DNA from: Aliiglaciecola sp041538045 | GTDB lineage: Bacteria; Pseudomonadota; Gammaproteobacteria; Enterobacterales; Alteromonadaceae | Assembly (NCBI RefSeq): GCF_041538045.1 | Contig: NZ_JBGOSE010000005.1 | Span: 248,001-312,000 of the forward strand | Length of the DNA stretch: 64,000 bases | Direction: 5' to 3' | Shown: positions 26,755 to 37,041 of the stretch, piece after piece | Numbering within the stretch: position 1 is the first letter of the stretch | Layout of the letters: each line of letters starts with the position of its first letter | The notes under the pieces: generated by a model | What the model saw: the letters and a program-made list of their open reading frames with translations, nothing else | Database searches by the model: none | What the model was told of the DNA's origin: nothing | Made by a program: the position numbers and the translations under genes

Positions 26755-27861
26755 ATGCGCCTTAGCCATGCCATTGCCATACTTTCGCTAATGTTATTAA
26801 CTGCTTGCAGTGAACCGGCTCCAGCCCCGCAAACACGACCTACTCCAGAAGTAGATGTTGCTTCGCCAATTAAAACTGTTATTGACCAATGGGATGAATA
26901 CACAGGACGTTTTCAAGCAGTTAAGGAAGTGCAAATTGTAGCTAGAGTAAGTGGTTACTTAGACAAGGTAAACTTTCGAGATGGGCAAACTGTTAGCAAA
27001 GGGGATGTGTTGTTTGTTATTGATCAACGACCTTTTAAAATTGCATTGAAAAGTGCTAAATCGCGTTTCTCTTTGGCGAAAAAAGAATTAGAACGTGGTT
27101 TGGGTTTACGCAAAAAGAATTCCATTTCTCAAGAACAGGTCGACCAACGACTCAGTGAATATGAGATGGCAGAAGCGGCCTATGAAAATGCTAAATTGGA
27201 AATGGAGTTCACAGAAGTTAAATCGCCTATCGATGGAATAGTCTCTAGAGATTTTGTGAACGCTGGGAATTTAGTTAACGGCACGGCTGCCAACGCAACT
27301 TTGCTTACCACTGTGGTATCTATTTCGCCCATTCATTTTTATTTTGATGCAGGTGAGCGAGACTTTTTAAAATATCTTCGACTTGATCAGAATAACCAAC
27401 GCGGAAGTTCTCGCGACACGCCAAATCCGGTAAAAGTTAAACTGCAAGATGAAGATACATTTATTCATGAAGGAGTGATGGATTTTGTGGATAACAAATT
27501 AGATCAGAGTACCGGTACGATTCAAGGGCGGGCAATTTTGCAAAATGCTGATGGTTTTATCGTACCGGGAATTTTTGGTCGTATCCGTTTGCTTAATCGA
27601 CAAAATGTGAGTGTATTGCTTGTGCCAGATAAATCTGTCGGCACGGATCAGTCGCGTAAATTTGTATACGTGGTGAATCAGGAAAATAAAATTGAACGCC
27701 GCTTCGTGACCTTAGGTGAGTTACACACTCGCGAGTTACGAATTATTGAAAAAGGAATTGAACAAGACGATAAAATTGTTGTGAATGGCATGATGCGCGC
27801 CAGACCTGGAGCCGCAGTGTCTCCGGTGGATGTAGATATTAATGAAACTTACAGTTACTAA
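26755..27861 (+). CDS. RND efflux adaptor lipoprotein (AcrA/MexE-like)
   Basis: A 368-residue membrane-fusion protein. The signal peptide ends in a lipobox (MLLTACSEPAP, Cys18), so it is lipid-anchored. The lipoyl halves are VQIVARVSGYLDKVNFRDGQTVSKGDVLFVID (about 62-93) and VKSPIDGIVSRDFVNAGNLVN (about 158-178), with an alpha-hairpin between, followed by beta-barrel and membrane-proximal domains. It is 15 bp upstream of the pump gene. The pair resembles MexEF- or AcrAB-type multidrug exporters. No outer membrane channel gene is adjacent, so a TolC encoded elsewhere is assumed. Confidence 0.88.
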   Translation: MRLSHAIAILSLMLLTACSEPAPAPQTRPTPEVDVASPIKTVIDQWDEYTGRFQAVKEVQIVARVSGYLDKVNFRDGQTVSKGDVLFVIDQRPFKIALKSAKSRFSLAKKELERGLGLRKKNSISQEQVDQRLSEYEMAEAAYENAKLEMEFTEVKSPIDGIVSRDFVNAGNLVNGTAANATLLTTVVSISPIHFYFDAGERDFLKYLRLDQNNQRGSSRDTPNPVKVKLQDEDTFIHEGVMDFVDNKLDQSTGTIQGRAILQNADGFIVPGIFGRIRLLNRQNVSVLLVPDKSVGTDQSRKFVYVVNQENKIERRFVTLGELHTRELRIIEKGIEQDDKIVVNGMMRARPGAAVSPVDVDINETYSY

Positions 27862-27876
27862 TCGGGAGACTCACAA

Positions 27877-30800
27877 ATGACGTTTTCCCATTTTTTCATT
27901 GATAGACCTAAATTTGCTTCGGTATTGGCGATAATTGTACTTATTGTCGGGGCGTTGGCGTATTTCACCTTGCCCATTGAGCAATATCCGCAGATTGCTC
28001 CTCCCACTATTCAAGTGTCAGCCAGTTATCCTGGAGCCAATGCAGAGATTGCAGCTAAAACTGTGGCAACACCCCTTGAACAAGAAATCAATGGCATAGA
28101 AAACATGCTCTATATGTCGTCGCAATCTACGGCGGATGGACAAGTTGCAATAACCGTTACCTTTAAGCTTGGAACAGATTTAGATAATGCCCAAGTACAA
28201 GTGCAAAATCGGGTGGCGATTGCAGAGCCGCGCCTTCCGGAAACCGTCCGACGATTGGGTATAGTGACGCGTAAAAACTCCCCTGATCTGATGCTAGTGG
28301 TGAATTTATTTTCACCTAACAGTACCTATGACCAAACCTATATTGCCAACTATGCCACCTTACAAATCAAAGATCAGATTGCGCGGATAAACGGCGTCGG
28401 TGAGGTGCGTATTTTTGGGGCGAGCCAATATTCTATGCGAATTTGGCTTGATCCAGACGTGATTTCCTCTATTGGTATGACGGCGTCTGAAGTCATCACT
28501 GCGCTACAAGGTCAAAATATTCAGGTGGCCAGTGGTACCTTAAACAAATCACCTATACCTGAGGGCCAAAACGCATTTGAATTGAGTGTACAAACCCAAG
28601 GCCGTTTAATCGACCCTGAACAATTTGAAAATGTAATTATTAAAAATACAGACGGACGAATTGTTCGTTTGAAAGATGTAGGGAGAGTTGAACTAGGAGC
28701 GGAGAGTTACGCTACTCGTGGTTATTTAGGCCAGAAAAAGGCCATCGCAATGCCAGTATTTCAGCGTCCAGGTTCGAATGCACTGGAAACGGCGGCGGCC
28801 ATTCAACAGATCATGGTGGAAATGTCTGAAGACTTTCCTCCTGGGCTAACCTACGATATTGCCTATAACCCCACTCAATTTATTGCCCAATCTATTGATG
28901 CCGTTGAAGTGACCATTTATGAAGCTATTGCGCTAGTGGTGCTAGTGGTATTGGTGTTCTTACAAAATTGGCGGGCAGCTATCATTCCGATTCTAGCGAT
29001 TCCTATTTCATTAGTAGGCACTTTTGCTGTAATGAGCGCCTTAGGGTTCTCATTAAATAACCTAACTTTATTTGGTTTAGTGTTAGCCATAGGTATCGTG
29101 GTGGATGACGCCATAGTGGTGGTAGAGAATATGGAGCGCTTGATTGACGAAGGAATGAGCCCCCGGGAAGCTGCACGAGAAACCATGACTGAAGTGGGCG
29201 GAGCGCTGGTGGCTATTGGTTTGGTACTTGTAGCTGTATTTTTGCCTACCGCGTTTGTAGATGGGATTTCAGGGACGTTTTATAGTCAATTTGGGATTAC
29301 TATTGCCGCAGCGACTATGATTTCGGTGTTTGTTTCTTTAGTGTTAAGCCCTGCGTTAGCAGCGGTTTTATTTAAACCTCATAGCGAAAAGTCGAATTCG
29401 GGGCCATTTTCGTGGTTTGCTAATAAATTTAATCGTGGCATGGAACGTACTTCTTCTGCATATGGCAAGTTGGTGTCCAAGGTTATTCGTTTTGGGGCGA
29501 TTATGTCTATCGTCTATTTAGGGTTGATGTGTTTAACTGGCTTTTTCTTTAATAAAGTCCCACAAGGGTTTATTCCAGCTCAGGATCAGGGGTATCTGAT
29601 TATTGCTGTCCAGTTACCTTCAGGTGCGTCGCTAGAGCGCACTGATAATGTGGTACAAGAAGTAATGGATAAGTTGCTGAAAATCGATGGAATTAAAACC
29701 TCGGTTGCCTTTACTGGCTTTTCAGGTGCAACCTTCTCTAGTGCGTCTAATTCGGCAGCTATGTTTCCAGCTCTTGAATCTTTCGAATATCGTGCAGCTA
29801 AAGGGATCACCTTTGACCAATTGGTTGCCCAAGCCCGCAAAGAGTTATCGACTATTAAAGAAGCTTACGTGGCGGTTATCCCGCCGCCTCCCGTTCGTGG
29901 TGTAGGCAATGGTGGTGGCTTTAAAATGATGTTGGAAGATCGTCGTGGATTGGGTCTGCCCGTTCTAGAAGAATCTATGTGGCAGTTGGCCAATGCGGCC
30001 AATCAGGAACCTGCTACTACCTCAGTGTTTAGCTTTTTTGAAACCAATACGCCTCAGTTATATGCGGATATTGATCGCGAGAGAGTTGAGCGTTTAGGGG
30101 TGTCGGTCAATGATGTTTTTAGTGCTCTTGAGATCTATCTCGGTAGTGCTTTTGTTAATGATTTTAATTTCTTAGGTCGTACATTCCGAGTTACTGCCCA
30201 GGCAGATGCACCGTTTAGATTATCGGCTGAAGACGTTGGTCGAATTCGAGTGCGTAATCAAGTTGGCGATATGGTGCCCTTAAGTTCAGTGGCGACGTTT
30301 GAATATCGTTCAGGACCATCTAGAGTACCTAGGTATAATCTGTATCCCGCTGCTGATTTAAATGGTGATACGGTAGCAGGTTATAGTTCCGGTGAAGCCA
30401 TCGCGACTATGGAGCGCTTAGCGGCGGAAATTTTACCTGATGGTATCGGTTACGAATGGACAGAGCTTGCTTATCAACAGAAGCAAGCAGGCAGTTCGGC
30501 TTTGTTAGCTTTTGTATTTGCGGTTATTTTTGTATTTCTATTATTAGTCGCCTTGTATGAAAGTTGGACCTTACCTTTGTCGGTTATTCTGATTGTGCCA
30601 ATGTGCCTACTTGGGGCTATTTGTGGGGTATATATTGCTGGAATGGACAATAATATTTTGACTCAGGTTGGGTTGATTGTTTTGATTGGCTTGGCCAGTA
30701 AAAATGCGATTTTGATTGTCGAATTTGCCCGCCACAAAGAACAACACGGTGTACCTCTTTACAAAGCGGCAGTAGAAGCTGCGACCTTAAGGTTGCGTCC

Positions 30801-31044
30801 AATATTAATGACGTCATTTGCCTTTATATTAGGTGTGGTGCCTTTGGTGATGGCTACTGGCGCTGGAGCGGAAATGCGTCAGGCGCTGGGGGTAGCGGTG
30901 TTTAGTGGTATGCTCGGCGTGTTATTTTTCGGGCTTATCTTTACGCCGGTTTTCTATATTTTGTGTCGCAAGTTATCGATGCTGGTTAAACGCCAGAAAC
31001 TCGATGAGAATGGTTGTGTGCCAGGTGTGCAAATCCATCATTAA
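27877..31044 (+). CDS. RND multidrug efflux permease (HAE1, AcrB/MexF-like)
   Basis: A 1055-residue proton-driven pump. The N-terminus MTFSHFFIDRPKFASVLAI and IEQYPQIAPPTIQVSASYPGA are classic for HAE1 pumps, and the TM4 relay is IGIVVDDAIVVVENMERL near 403-420. Further marks include QDQGYLIIAVQLPSGASL near 570, a GVGNGGGFKMMLEDR glycine loop near 670, and a C-terminal TM bundle with GLASKNAILIVEFARH near 945. Length equals that of AcrB/MexF. It forms an operon with the adaptor lipoprotein. Probable substrates are hydrophobic drugs or host metabolites; specificity cannot be read from sequence. Confidence 0.92.
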   Translation: MTFSHFFIDRPKFASVLAIIVLIVGALAYFTLPIEQYPQIAPPTIQVSASYPGANAEIAAKTVATPLEQEINGIENMLYMSSQSTADGQVAITVTFKLGTDLDNAQVQVQNRVAIAEPRLPETVRRLGIVTRKNSPDLMLVVNLFSPNSTYDQTYIANYATLQIKDQIARINGVGEVRIFGASQYSMRIWLDPDVISSIGMTASEVITALQGQNIQVASGTLNKSPIPEGQNAFELSVQTQGRLIDPEQFENVIIKNTDGRIVRLKDVGRVELGAESYATRGYLGQKKAIAMPVFQRPGSNALETAAAIQQIMVEMSEDFPPGLTYDIAYNPTQFIAQSIDAVEVTIYEAIALVVLVVLVFLQNWRAAIIPILAIPISLVGTFAVMSALGFSLNNLTLFGLVLAIGIVVDDAIVVVENMERLIDEGMSPREAARETMTEVGGALVAIGLVLVAVFLPTAFVDGISGTFYSQFGITIAAATMISVFVSLVLSPALAAVLFKPHSEKSNSGPFSWFANKFNRGMERTSSAYGKLVSKVIRFGAIMSIVYLGLMCLTGFFFNKVPQGFIPAQDQGYLIIAVQLPSGASLERTDNVVQEVMDKLLKIDGIKTSVAFTGFSGATFSSASNSAAMFPALESFEYRAAKGITFDQLVAQARKELSTIKEAYVAVIPPPPVRGVGNGGGFKMMLEDRRGLGLPVLEESMWQLANAANQEPATTSVFSFFETNTPQLYADIDRERVERLGVSVNDVFSALEIYLGSAFVNDFNFLGRTFRVTAQADAPFRLSAEDVGRIRVRNQVGDMVPLSSVATFEYRSGPSRVPRYNLYPAADLNGDTVAGYSSGEAIATMERLAAEILPDGIGYEWTELAYQQKQAGSSALLAFVFAVIFVFLLLVALYESWTLPLSVILIVPMCLLGAICGVYIAGMDNNILTQVGLIVLIGLASKNAILIVEFARHKEQHGVPLYKAAVEAATLRLRPILMTSFAFILGVVPLVMATGAGAEMRQALGVAVFSGMLGVLFFGLIFTPVFYILCRKLSMLVKRQKLDENGCVPGVQIHH

Positions 31045-31070
31045 AGCGTAGTAAACGCTACTAGGATGTG

Positions 31071-31096
31071 AAAAAGAGACTTAGGTCTCTTTTTTG
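31071..31096 (+). terminator. Rho-independent terminator of the RND operon
   Basis: AAAAAGAGAC pairs with GTCTCTTTTT across TTAG and runs into TTTTTT, 27 bp after the pump stop codon. Confidence 0.9.
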
Positions 31097-31180
31097 TTTA
31101 CCCCTCGTAGGACATTGAGGAAGCAGTAGTTAGCGACTCTCTAGCCTTGATGTTTTGATTGTTATTTGAATAAAGTCTCG

Positions 31181-31819
31181 CTATTTATTGGGACCATTAT
31201 TCAGTAAGTGCAAGTCGAACTGATGTCCCAGCTTTTCGGTTTTGGTGCGAAGGTAGCGTCTATTGTCTTCGGTTAAACCGTGATCAATGGGGGTTCTGGA
31301 AACCACGTTGATACCCATTTCTGATAACGCAGCTTGTTTTTTAGGGTTGTTGGTCATCAAGGCAACATTCTTCACACCTAGTGTATCAAGCATTAACCTA
31401 CAAATTGAATAGTCTCGCAAATCTGCGTCGAAACCTAAATGTTCATTGGCTTCTACAGTGTCGAGCCCACTATCTTGTAACTTATAAGCGCGAATTTTAT
31501 TTAACAGGCCAATTCCTCGCCCTTCTTGACGGAGATAAAGGATGACTCCTTTTCCTTGTTCCACTATATTTTGCAAGGCTTTTTCCAATTGAGAGCCGCA
31601 ATCACAGCGGGTACTGAAAAGTGCATCACCGGTTAAACATTCGGAATGAATACGAATAGGAATAGTCTCATTTTCTTGCCATTCCCCGTAGGATAAGGCG
31701 ACATGTTCTTGTTGCGTTGCAATTTCAACAAAACCGTGGATAGTGAATAACCCAAATTGGGTGGGAAGGGTAGCTGAACTCACAAATTCAAACTTTTGCG
31801 TTGGCGTGTCTGTCACCAC
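31181..31819 (-). CDS. ribA: GTP cyclohydrolase II
   Basis: A 212-residue enzyme that opens GTP to start riboflavin synthesis. The zinc-binding cysteines appear in HSECLTGDALFSTRCDCGSQ (three Cys), with the catalytic RQEGRGIGL after them and the C-terminal TNNPKKQAAL motif. Length fits the single-domain RibA form, not the RibBA fusion. It is a lone gene, leftward and convergent with the RND operon. Confidence 0.95.
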   Translation of the reverse strand: MVTDTPTQKFEFVSSATLPTQFGLFTIHGFVEIATQQEHVALSYGEWQENETIPIRIHSECLTGDALFSTRCDCGSQLEKALQNIVEQGKGVILYLRQEGRGIGLLNKIRAYKLQDSGLDTVEANEHLGFDADLRDYSICRLMLDTLGVKNVALMTNNPKKQAALSEMGINVVSRTPIDHGLTEDNRRYLRTKTEKLGHQFDLHLLNNGPNK

Positions 31820-31890
31820 TTTTGACCTTTCAAAACTGTAAATTTCCTAATAACTCACCAATATGGGCACGATTACGTAAATTACAACCT

Positions 31891-34752
31891 TTAGTCGATA
31901 GTTTTACAGCCAGTAAATTGCGTTAAGGGGGCTGGTTTAGCGACACCATAGCCTTGGGCGAAGTCAACGCCCATCTTACCTAACTCAACCATTACGTCTT
32001 TTGACTCTACGAATTCTGCAACGGTATGCATTGACATGGCTTTGGCCAAATCTTTCATAGAGCCCACCATAGCCATATCAATGGGGTCGACCAGTAAATC
32101 TTTAACAAAGCTACCATCAATTTTAAGACAATTGACCGGCAAGTTTTTTAAATAACTATATGATGAAAAGCCGCTACCAAAATCGTCTAGTGCAAAGGTG
32201 CAGCCCAACTTTTTAAACGCATTAATAAACCGCAGAGTTTCTTCCATTTTAACAATTGCCATACTTTCGGTAATTTCGAAACAAATCTTATGGTGGGGAA
32301 TTTGATAGTGCTCAAAAGCATTGGTTACATGGCGTTTGAGGTCATTATCAGCTAGAGAATGGCCACTTAAATTTATGTTGCACTGACGCAATAGTGAAAG
32401 ATGCTGTGGGTTTTCAGAGAGCCATTTAAAGGTGTTTTTAATCACCCACTTATCTATTTCTATGGTTAAGTTGTATCGTTCGGCTGCCGGTAAAAATGCT
32501 GCTGGTGGCACTATTTGGTCATTTTCATCGAGCATTCGCAGCAGAATTTCATAGTGGTGCCCATCAGCAACTTTAGATAAAGGGTAATAATGCTGGTAAT
32601 AGAGTTGAAATCTATTTTGTTCTAACGCTAAGTTTATTTGAGACACCCATTTTAATTCTGTTTCATAGCGCTGCATTTTGAGATCTTCACTTGAGTAAAG
32701 GTGTATTTGACTACGACCTTGCTCTTTTGCAACGTAACAGGCTGCATCCGCCATACTCATAAGTTGTTCTGGGGTTTCAATATGTTCTTGCCACTTTGCC
32801 ATGCCAATACTTATACCCATGGAAAAAATACGATTGTCCCAAATGAATTTAAATTCTTTGACTGCATTTAACAGTTGGTTGGCAATAACAACCGCATTTT
32901 GAGCATTTTCAGACTCCAAAATAACGCCAAACTCGTCGCCCCCTAAACGGGCTAATAAACCCTTGTTCAACACCTCATTATTTAAGGTTTGGGATAGTTG
33001 TTTAATGAGTGCGTCTCCGGCTTTGTGGCCGCAGGTATCATTGACTATCTTAAATTGCTCAAGATCCATATAGAGTAACGTGAGATCTTGTTTTAACTGC
33101 TTAGAACGGCGAATACCGTCTCGTAATTTTTGTTCAAACTCTCGTCGGTTATACACACCAGTCAAAGAATCATGAGTGGCTAAATATTCTAAACTGATGC
33201 TGGATTGTTTCTTTTCGGTAATATCAAAAATGGATCCGAAAAAGTACTTCTCATTTCCGCTACCGGTGAGCTGCACTGAAATACAGAACCAAAATTCGCT
33301 GCCGTCTCTGCGAATACCTTTAATTTCTTTACCTAAGGCTTTTTCGTTTTGAAAAATCTCTTCCATTAGCAAATCTCGCTCGTGGGGATTCGCATAGAGC
33401 ACAGAAGTGTCTTTGACTTCCGACAACATTTGGGTTTCATCACTGTACCCAAATAATTGGCACATGGCCGGGTTGGTGGTGACTAACTTTCCGTCTTGTG
33501 TTGAGGTATAAAGTCCCTCTGCAGAATTGCGGAACAGATCATAAAATTGATGGAGATTTTCAATGGCAGTTTGTTGCTGAATTTGCCTGGCAAATGAAAG
33601 TGCTTTTTCATGACTTTCGATGGCAACAGCAATAAGTAGCACTCCGGACATAACGATTAAGGATAAAATCAGTGCGGTATCATTTTCTATGGCTTCACCG
33701 GATAAGTAATAACTTACTTCAGACATCAGTGTTGCGCTGATAATTAACCAACCTAGGGCATACAAGCCGTTGGGTGTTGCTTGTTTCCTATCGTGGTATA
33801 TCAGGGTTAATAGAAGATGAAGCAAAACCGCCGCTGCAGTTAACGCTGTGCCAACAATCAATTGTGAATAACTATCTAAAAATGGCCCTATTACAATCAA
33901 CGATATTGCCATTAAATAGGAAATATAACGCCAGTAAAACGGGATGCGCACTAATAGGGCGTGACAAACTTTAGCCGCAGCAAAAATAACAATTGCCACT
34001 GTTACACTGCTAATTTGTGAGGTGTAGGCTCCTAATCCAGTAAATTGACTAACAATGCCTTGAATGTTTAAGAACAACAGTAGTAAAGCGGCATTGGTGA
34101 CAGAAAACCAAAACCGGATAGGGCTTCTCAGCAGTATATAGGTAACTAAGAAGTAGAAAAACAGGATGGCTAAAGCGCCACCTACAACGCCAATAAAGGC
34201 TAAATTAAATTGCTCTTTGGCTATGAATTCTGAGTCGGTCCATAGGTCAATGGTATAAACCGAAGGACCATCATCTTGGATGCGCAGATAAATATTAACC
34301 GTCTGATTTGCATTTAAAAATACCGGTAAAACAAAATTTCTGTGGTTATAGGGACGGGTGGTTAAATCGCGTTTTGCTCCCACTAAATAGGTTTCTAAAA
34401 GTCGGTCCTTATCATCAAGAACGTAGGCGTCTAGGTAGTCGATAGACGGATTACTTACAACTAACATGTATTGTTGGTCGATGCTGTCTTGATGAACAAT
34501 TGAAAAACGCTGCCAGAATGCTTGGTTTTCCAGCAGTGGTGTTGTCTCAGAGGTATTTGACCATTCGTCGAATGCTTGAACTTGAGATAGTTGAGCGCGT
34601 TTATGGGTGCGCATCATCGTGGTATTGCCGTTCACTGAAACATGGCCCACTTCGGCATTAACAATGACAGTAGGAATGGGAGTTGTTTGTTGTGCAAAAG
34701 CAAAGCCTACAAAGCTTAACAACAGCAAGCATAGGCGACTGACAAATTTCAC
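31891..34752 (-). CDS. 7TM-DISM sensor with PAS, GGDEF and EAL domains
   Basis: A 953-residue membrane signalling protein for cyclic di-GMP. In order: a signal peptide (1-20); a periplasmic 7TMR-DISMED2-like carbohydrate-type sensing domain (about 35-165, with the NxAFWQRF-like LLENQAFWQRF); a seven-helix membrane region (about 180-380); a PAS domain (about 395-515); GGDEF (about 520-680, LARLGGDEFGVIL); and EAL (about 695-945). The EAL motif reads EILLRML, with the downstream catalytic DDFGSGFSSY intact, and ends in FAQGYGVAKPAP. Both catalytic cores look intact, so it could make or degrade c-di-GMP; the dominant direction cannot be told. It lies 72 bp upstream of ribA on the same strand. 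Confidence 0.9.
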   Translation of the reverse strand: MKFVSRLCLLLLSFVGFAFAQQTTPIPTVIVNAEVGHVSVNGNTTMMRTHKRAQLSQVQAFDEWSNTSETTPLLENQAFWQRFSIVHQDSIDQQYMLVVSNPSIDYLDAYVLDDKDRLLETYLVGAKRDLTTRPYNHRNFVLPVFLNANQTVNIYLRIQDDGPSVYTIDLWTDSEFIAKEQFNLAFIGVVGGALAILFFYFLVTYILLRSPIRFWFSVTNAALLLLFLNIQGIVSQFTGLGAYTSQISSVTVAIVIFAAAKVCHALLVRIPFYWRYISYLMAISLIVIGPFLDSYSQLIVGTALTAAAVLLHLLLTLIYHDRKQATPNGLYALGWLIISATLMSEVSYYLSGEAIENDTALILSLIVMSGVLLIAVAIESHEKALSFARQIQQQTAIENLHQFYDLFRNSAEGLYTSTQDGKLVTTNPAMCQLFGYSDETQMLSEVKDTSVLYANPHERDLLMEEIFQNEKALGKEIKGIRRDGSEFWFCISVQLTGSGNEKYFFGSIFDITEKKQSSISLEYLATHDSLTGVYNRREFEQKLRDGIRRSKQLKQDLTLLYMDLEQFKIVNDTCGHKAGDALIKQLSQTLNNEVLNKGLLARLGGDEFGVILESENAQNAVVIANQLLNAVKEFKFIWDNRIFSMGISIGMAKWQEHIETPEQLMSMADAACYVAKEQGRSQIHLYSSEDLKMQRYETELKWVSQINLALEQNRFQLYYQHYYPLSKVADGHHYEILLRMLDENDQIVPPAAFLPAAERYNLTIEIDKWVIKNTFKWLSENPQHLSLLRQCNINLSGHSLADNDLKRHVTNAFEHYQIPHHKICFEITESMAIVKMEETLRFINAFKKLGCTFALDDFGSGFSSYSYLKNLPVNCLKIDGSFVKDLLVDPIDMAMVGSMKDLAKAMSMHTVAEFVESKDVMVELGKMGVDFAQGYGVAKPAPLTQFTGCKTID

Positions 34753-34833
34753 GTTAAGAAACCATTTGAACTATATTTACCTTAGACTTAATACTAAAAT
34801 CGGATGCTCTGATTTTAGTATTCGAAAGCTATA

Positions 34834-35136
34834 TTATTGAATTTCTTCTAGTTTAGTTAACAGTTTAGCTAAACTATCGAATTCAGCAAACCCTGTAACT
34901 TCAATCCATAATGCCTCACATGTACCGTCATAACAAAGTAAATATGTATCTTGCTCTGATACAAACTGGATTTGCGCTCGGTCGGCACCTTCACTTATAT
35001 CAGAAATTCTGGCATCAATTTTCTGTAACCAAACTTTTGCCTGCTCGATGGCTTCATCTTGAGCAGGAAAAGCGTCACAAATAACGTTGATGTGAGCATC
35101 TTCTCGTTGCCATTTATAGTGGGCTAGCTTGAGCAT
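34834..35136 (-). CDS. DUF3630-family protein
   Basis: A 100-residue cytosolic protein resembling DUF3630, a small family of Alteromonadales and Vibrionales without known function. It is mostly acidic with alternating strands (DAHINVICDAFP, IQFVSEQDTYLLCYDG, ALWIEVTGF). The start at 35136 follows GGAA and overlaps the end of selO by 13 bp; an earlier in-frame ATG at 35160 would extend the overlap. The overlap indicates coupling with selO. Confidence 0.65.
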   Translation of the reverse strand: MLKLAHYKWQREDAHINVICDAFPAQDEAIEQAKVWLQKIDARISDISEGADRAQIQFVSEQDTYLLCYDGTCEALWIEVTGFAEFDSLAKLLTKLEEIQ

Positions 35137-36560
35137 GATATTTCCATGGATTGTCCCCAATCTGGTGGTGTTTGCGCATAGTGTTCAAAATCAGGTTGTT
35201 CGTCAAATGGATTGGATAACACTTTAAGTAAGCGCTCGCACTCTCCAAAATCTCCTGTTTCTGCTGCATTAATGGCATTTTGTGCTAAATAGTTTCGTAA
35301 AATAAACTTCGGATTGGCTTCTTTCATAGTCATTAAACGTTCGTTTTTAGGTATGGACTCTTCTGCCAATCTTGCCAAATAAGCTTGATACCAGTTTTGC
35401 GCCTTTGAGCGGTCTATGAAGTGGTCGGCGAGTTTATTGGCGTTTAAATTTTCGTCACAGAGTAGACGGAAACTTTGGGTGTAATCACGTTTGTCTTGAG
35501 CAACTAATGCTAGCCATTGGTTAACTAGTTGCATGTCATGGTTAGACACTCTTTTGAATCCGAATTTTTGCCCCATCAATTCAGCATACTGACTTTGTAA
35601 GCGTGTTTCATACTGTGTGAGGGCTTGTTTAATCTGGTCAATTGACAGGTAAGGGGTAAAGGCATGGGCTAATGCATTCAGGTTCCATAAAGCGACTCCG
35701 GGTTGTTGGTCGAAAGCGTAACGTCCATTGTGGTCGGAATGATTGCATATATAGTCAGGGTCAAAGGTGTCTAAAAAGGCATAAGGACCAAAATCAAAGG
35801 TGATACCGTGGATAGACATATTATCAGTATTCATCACGCCGTGACAAAATCCGAAGGCCTGCCATTTGGCAATTAAATCTGCTGTGCTTAATACAATCTG
35901 TTCGAGCAACGAATAGTGGGGATTTTCGTGATCTAAAAACGACGGGTAATGTTGTTGAAAGGTGTAGTTGAATAATTTGTCGAGCTTATCGAGCTGATTA
36001 GATTGATAAAAATATTCGAAATGGCCGAATCGAATATGACTTTGACAGGCTCTAATTAACATTGCTCCAGTTTCAGGTTGCTCGCGGTAGACAATTTCTT
36101 TGCTAGAGATAAGGCATAGGGCTCTTGAGGTTGGGATGCCTAAATTATGCAATGCCTCGCTTGCTAGATATTCGCGTATTGTCGACCTTAACACTGCACG
36201 GCCATCACCAAAGCGTGAGTAGGGGGTTTTACCCGCTCCCTTTAAATGCAAATCCCAAGATTGTTGTTTTTCAGTGACGGCTTCAGCCAATAGAACTCCC
36301 CGCCCGTCGCCGAGGTCAGGGTTCCAGCCTCCAAATTGGTGACCACCATACTTTTGAGCGACTCCCTGCTGATTTAAACAACCATCAGGTGTAAACAGCG
36401 CAGCAAACAGAGTGTCGGCTTGAGAGAATTCGTTCTTAAGTTCTATTTCTTCCGCTAATTGCTCGTTATACAATGCTAACTTTGGCTCAAGTAGCGGTGA
36501 AATTCGAACTTGGCTTACCATGTCGGATAATTTTTGTGCGTAAGTATGATCGAAATGCAC
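35124..36560 (-). CDS. selO: SelO-type protein adenylyltransferase (YdiU/UPF0061)
   Basis: A 478-residue pseudokinase-fold enzyme that transfers AMP to protein Ser, Thr or Tyr residues under redox control. Family signatures are YGGHQFGGWNPDLGDGRGVLL, the ATP-site LKGAGKTPYSRFGDGRAVLRS near 105-125, FCHGVMNTDNMSIHG near 240, and ITFDFGPYAFLD. The redox-active position three from the end is Cys (ISCSS), where animal SelO has selenocysteine. Length is typical (about 480). It is divergent from the cytochrome c gene and coupled to the DUF3630 gene. Confidence 0.93.
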   Translation of the reverse strand: MHFDHTYAQKLSDMVSQVRISPLLEPKLALYNEQLAEEIELKNEFSQADTLFAALFTPDGCLNQQGVAQKYGGHQFGGWNPDLGDGRGVLLAEAVTEKQQSWDLHLKGAGKTPYSRFGDGRAVLRSTIREYLASEALHNLGIPTSRALCLISSKEIVYREQPETGAMLIRACQSHIRFGHFEYFYQSNQLDKLDKLFNYTFQQHYPSFLDHENPHYSLLEQIVLSTADLIAKWQAFGFCHGVMNTDNMSIHGITFDFGPYAFLDTFDPDYICNHSDHNGRYAFDQQPGVALWNLNALAHAFTPYLSIDQIKQALTQYETRLQSQYAELMGQKFGFKRVSNHDMQLVNQWLALVAQDKRDYTQSFRLLCDENLNANKLADHFIDRSKAQNWYQAYLARLAEESIPKNERLMTMKEANPKFILRNYLAQNAINAAETGDFGECERLLKVLSNPFDEQPDFEHYAQTPPDWGQSMEISCSS

Positions 36561-36679
36561 GGTTGCGCCTTATTAGTATTAATTCAACGTTTAGTTTATC
36601 CTGAGAGGGGGTTGTCTTGATACCCTTGTTCTGAAAAACGATTTTAAAATCCTTAGTTAATTATTGTGAGGTTAGTAAC

Positions 36680-37000
36680 ATGAATTTAAAACCTGTGGCA
36701 TTTCTTGCCACCTTGATTGTTGGTAGTGTCTTGTGTGCCCCAGCGTTTGCTGGTGACGCAGAAAAAGGTAAAGCTAAGTCGGCCACTTGTGCAGCTTGCC
36801 ATGGGGCAAATGGTATTTCTATGATCCCAATGTATCCAAATTTGGCAGGTCAAAAAGAACAGTATTTAGTTTTACAAATGAAAGCGTTCCGCAGTGGAGA
36901 ACGTAAAAACATGGTAATGGCACCTATGGCTAAAGGCCTTAGCGATGAAGACATCAATGATTTAGCGGCTTACTTCGCAAGTTTGAATCCAGCAGGATAA
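36680..37000 (+). CDS. small periplasmic c-type cytochrome (c553/c5 type)
   Basis: A 106-residue electron carrier. The signal peptide ends CAPAFAGDA, the single heme site is CAACH (about 37-41), and the axial methionine is probably in KNMVMAPMAKGLSDEDI. The pattern NLAGQKEQYLVLQMKAFR is that of class I c553-like cytochromes. It stands alone between divergent selO and a GST, followed by a strong hairpin. Its partner oxidase or reductase is not in the window. Confidence 0.9.
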   Translation: MNLKPVAFLATLIVGSVLCAPAFAGDAEKGKAKSATCAACHGANGISMIPMYPNLAGQKEQYLVLQMKAFRSGERKNMVMAPMAKGLSDEDINDLAAYFASLNPAG

Positions 37001-37041
37001 TTAGCTGGTACTACTTTAGTACAGGAGGCTTTTGCCTTCTG

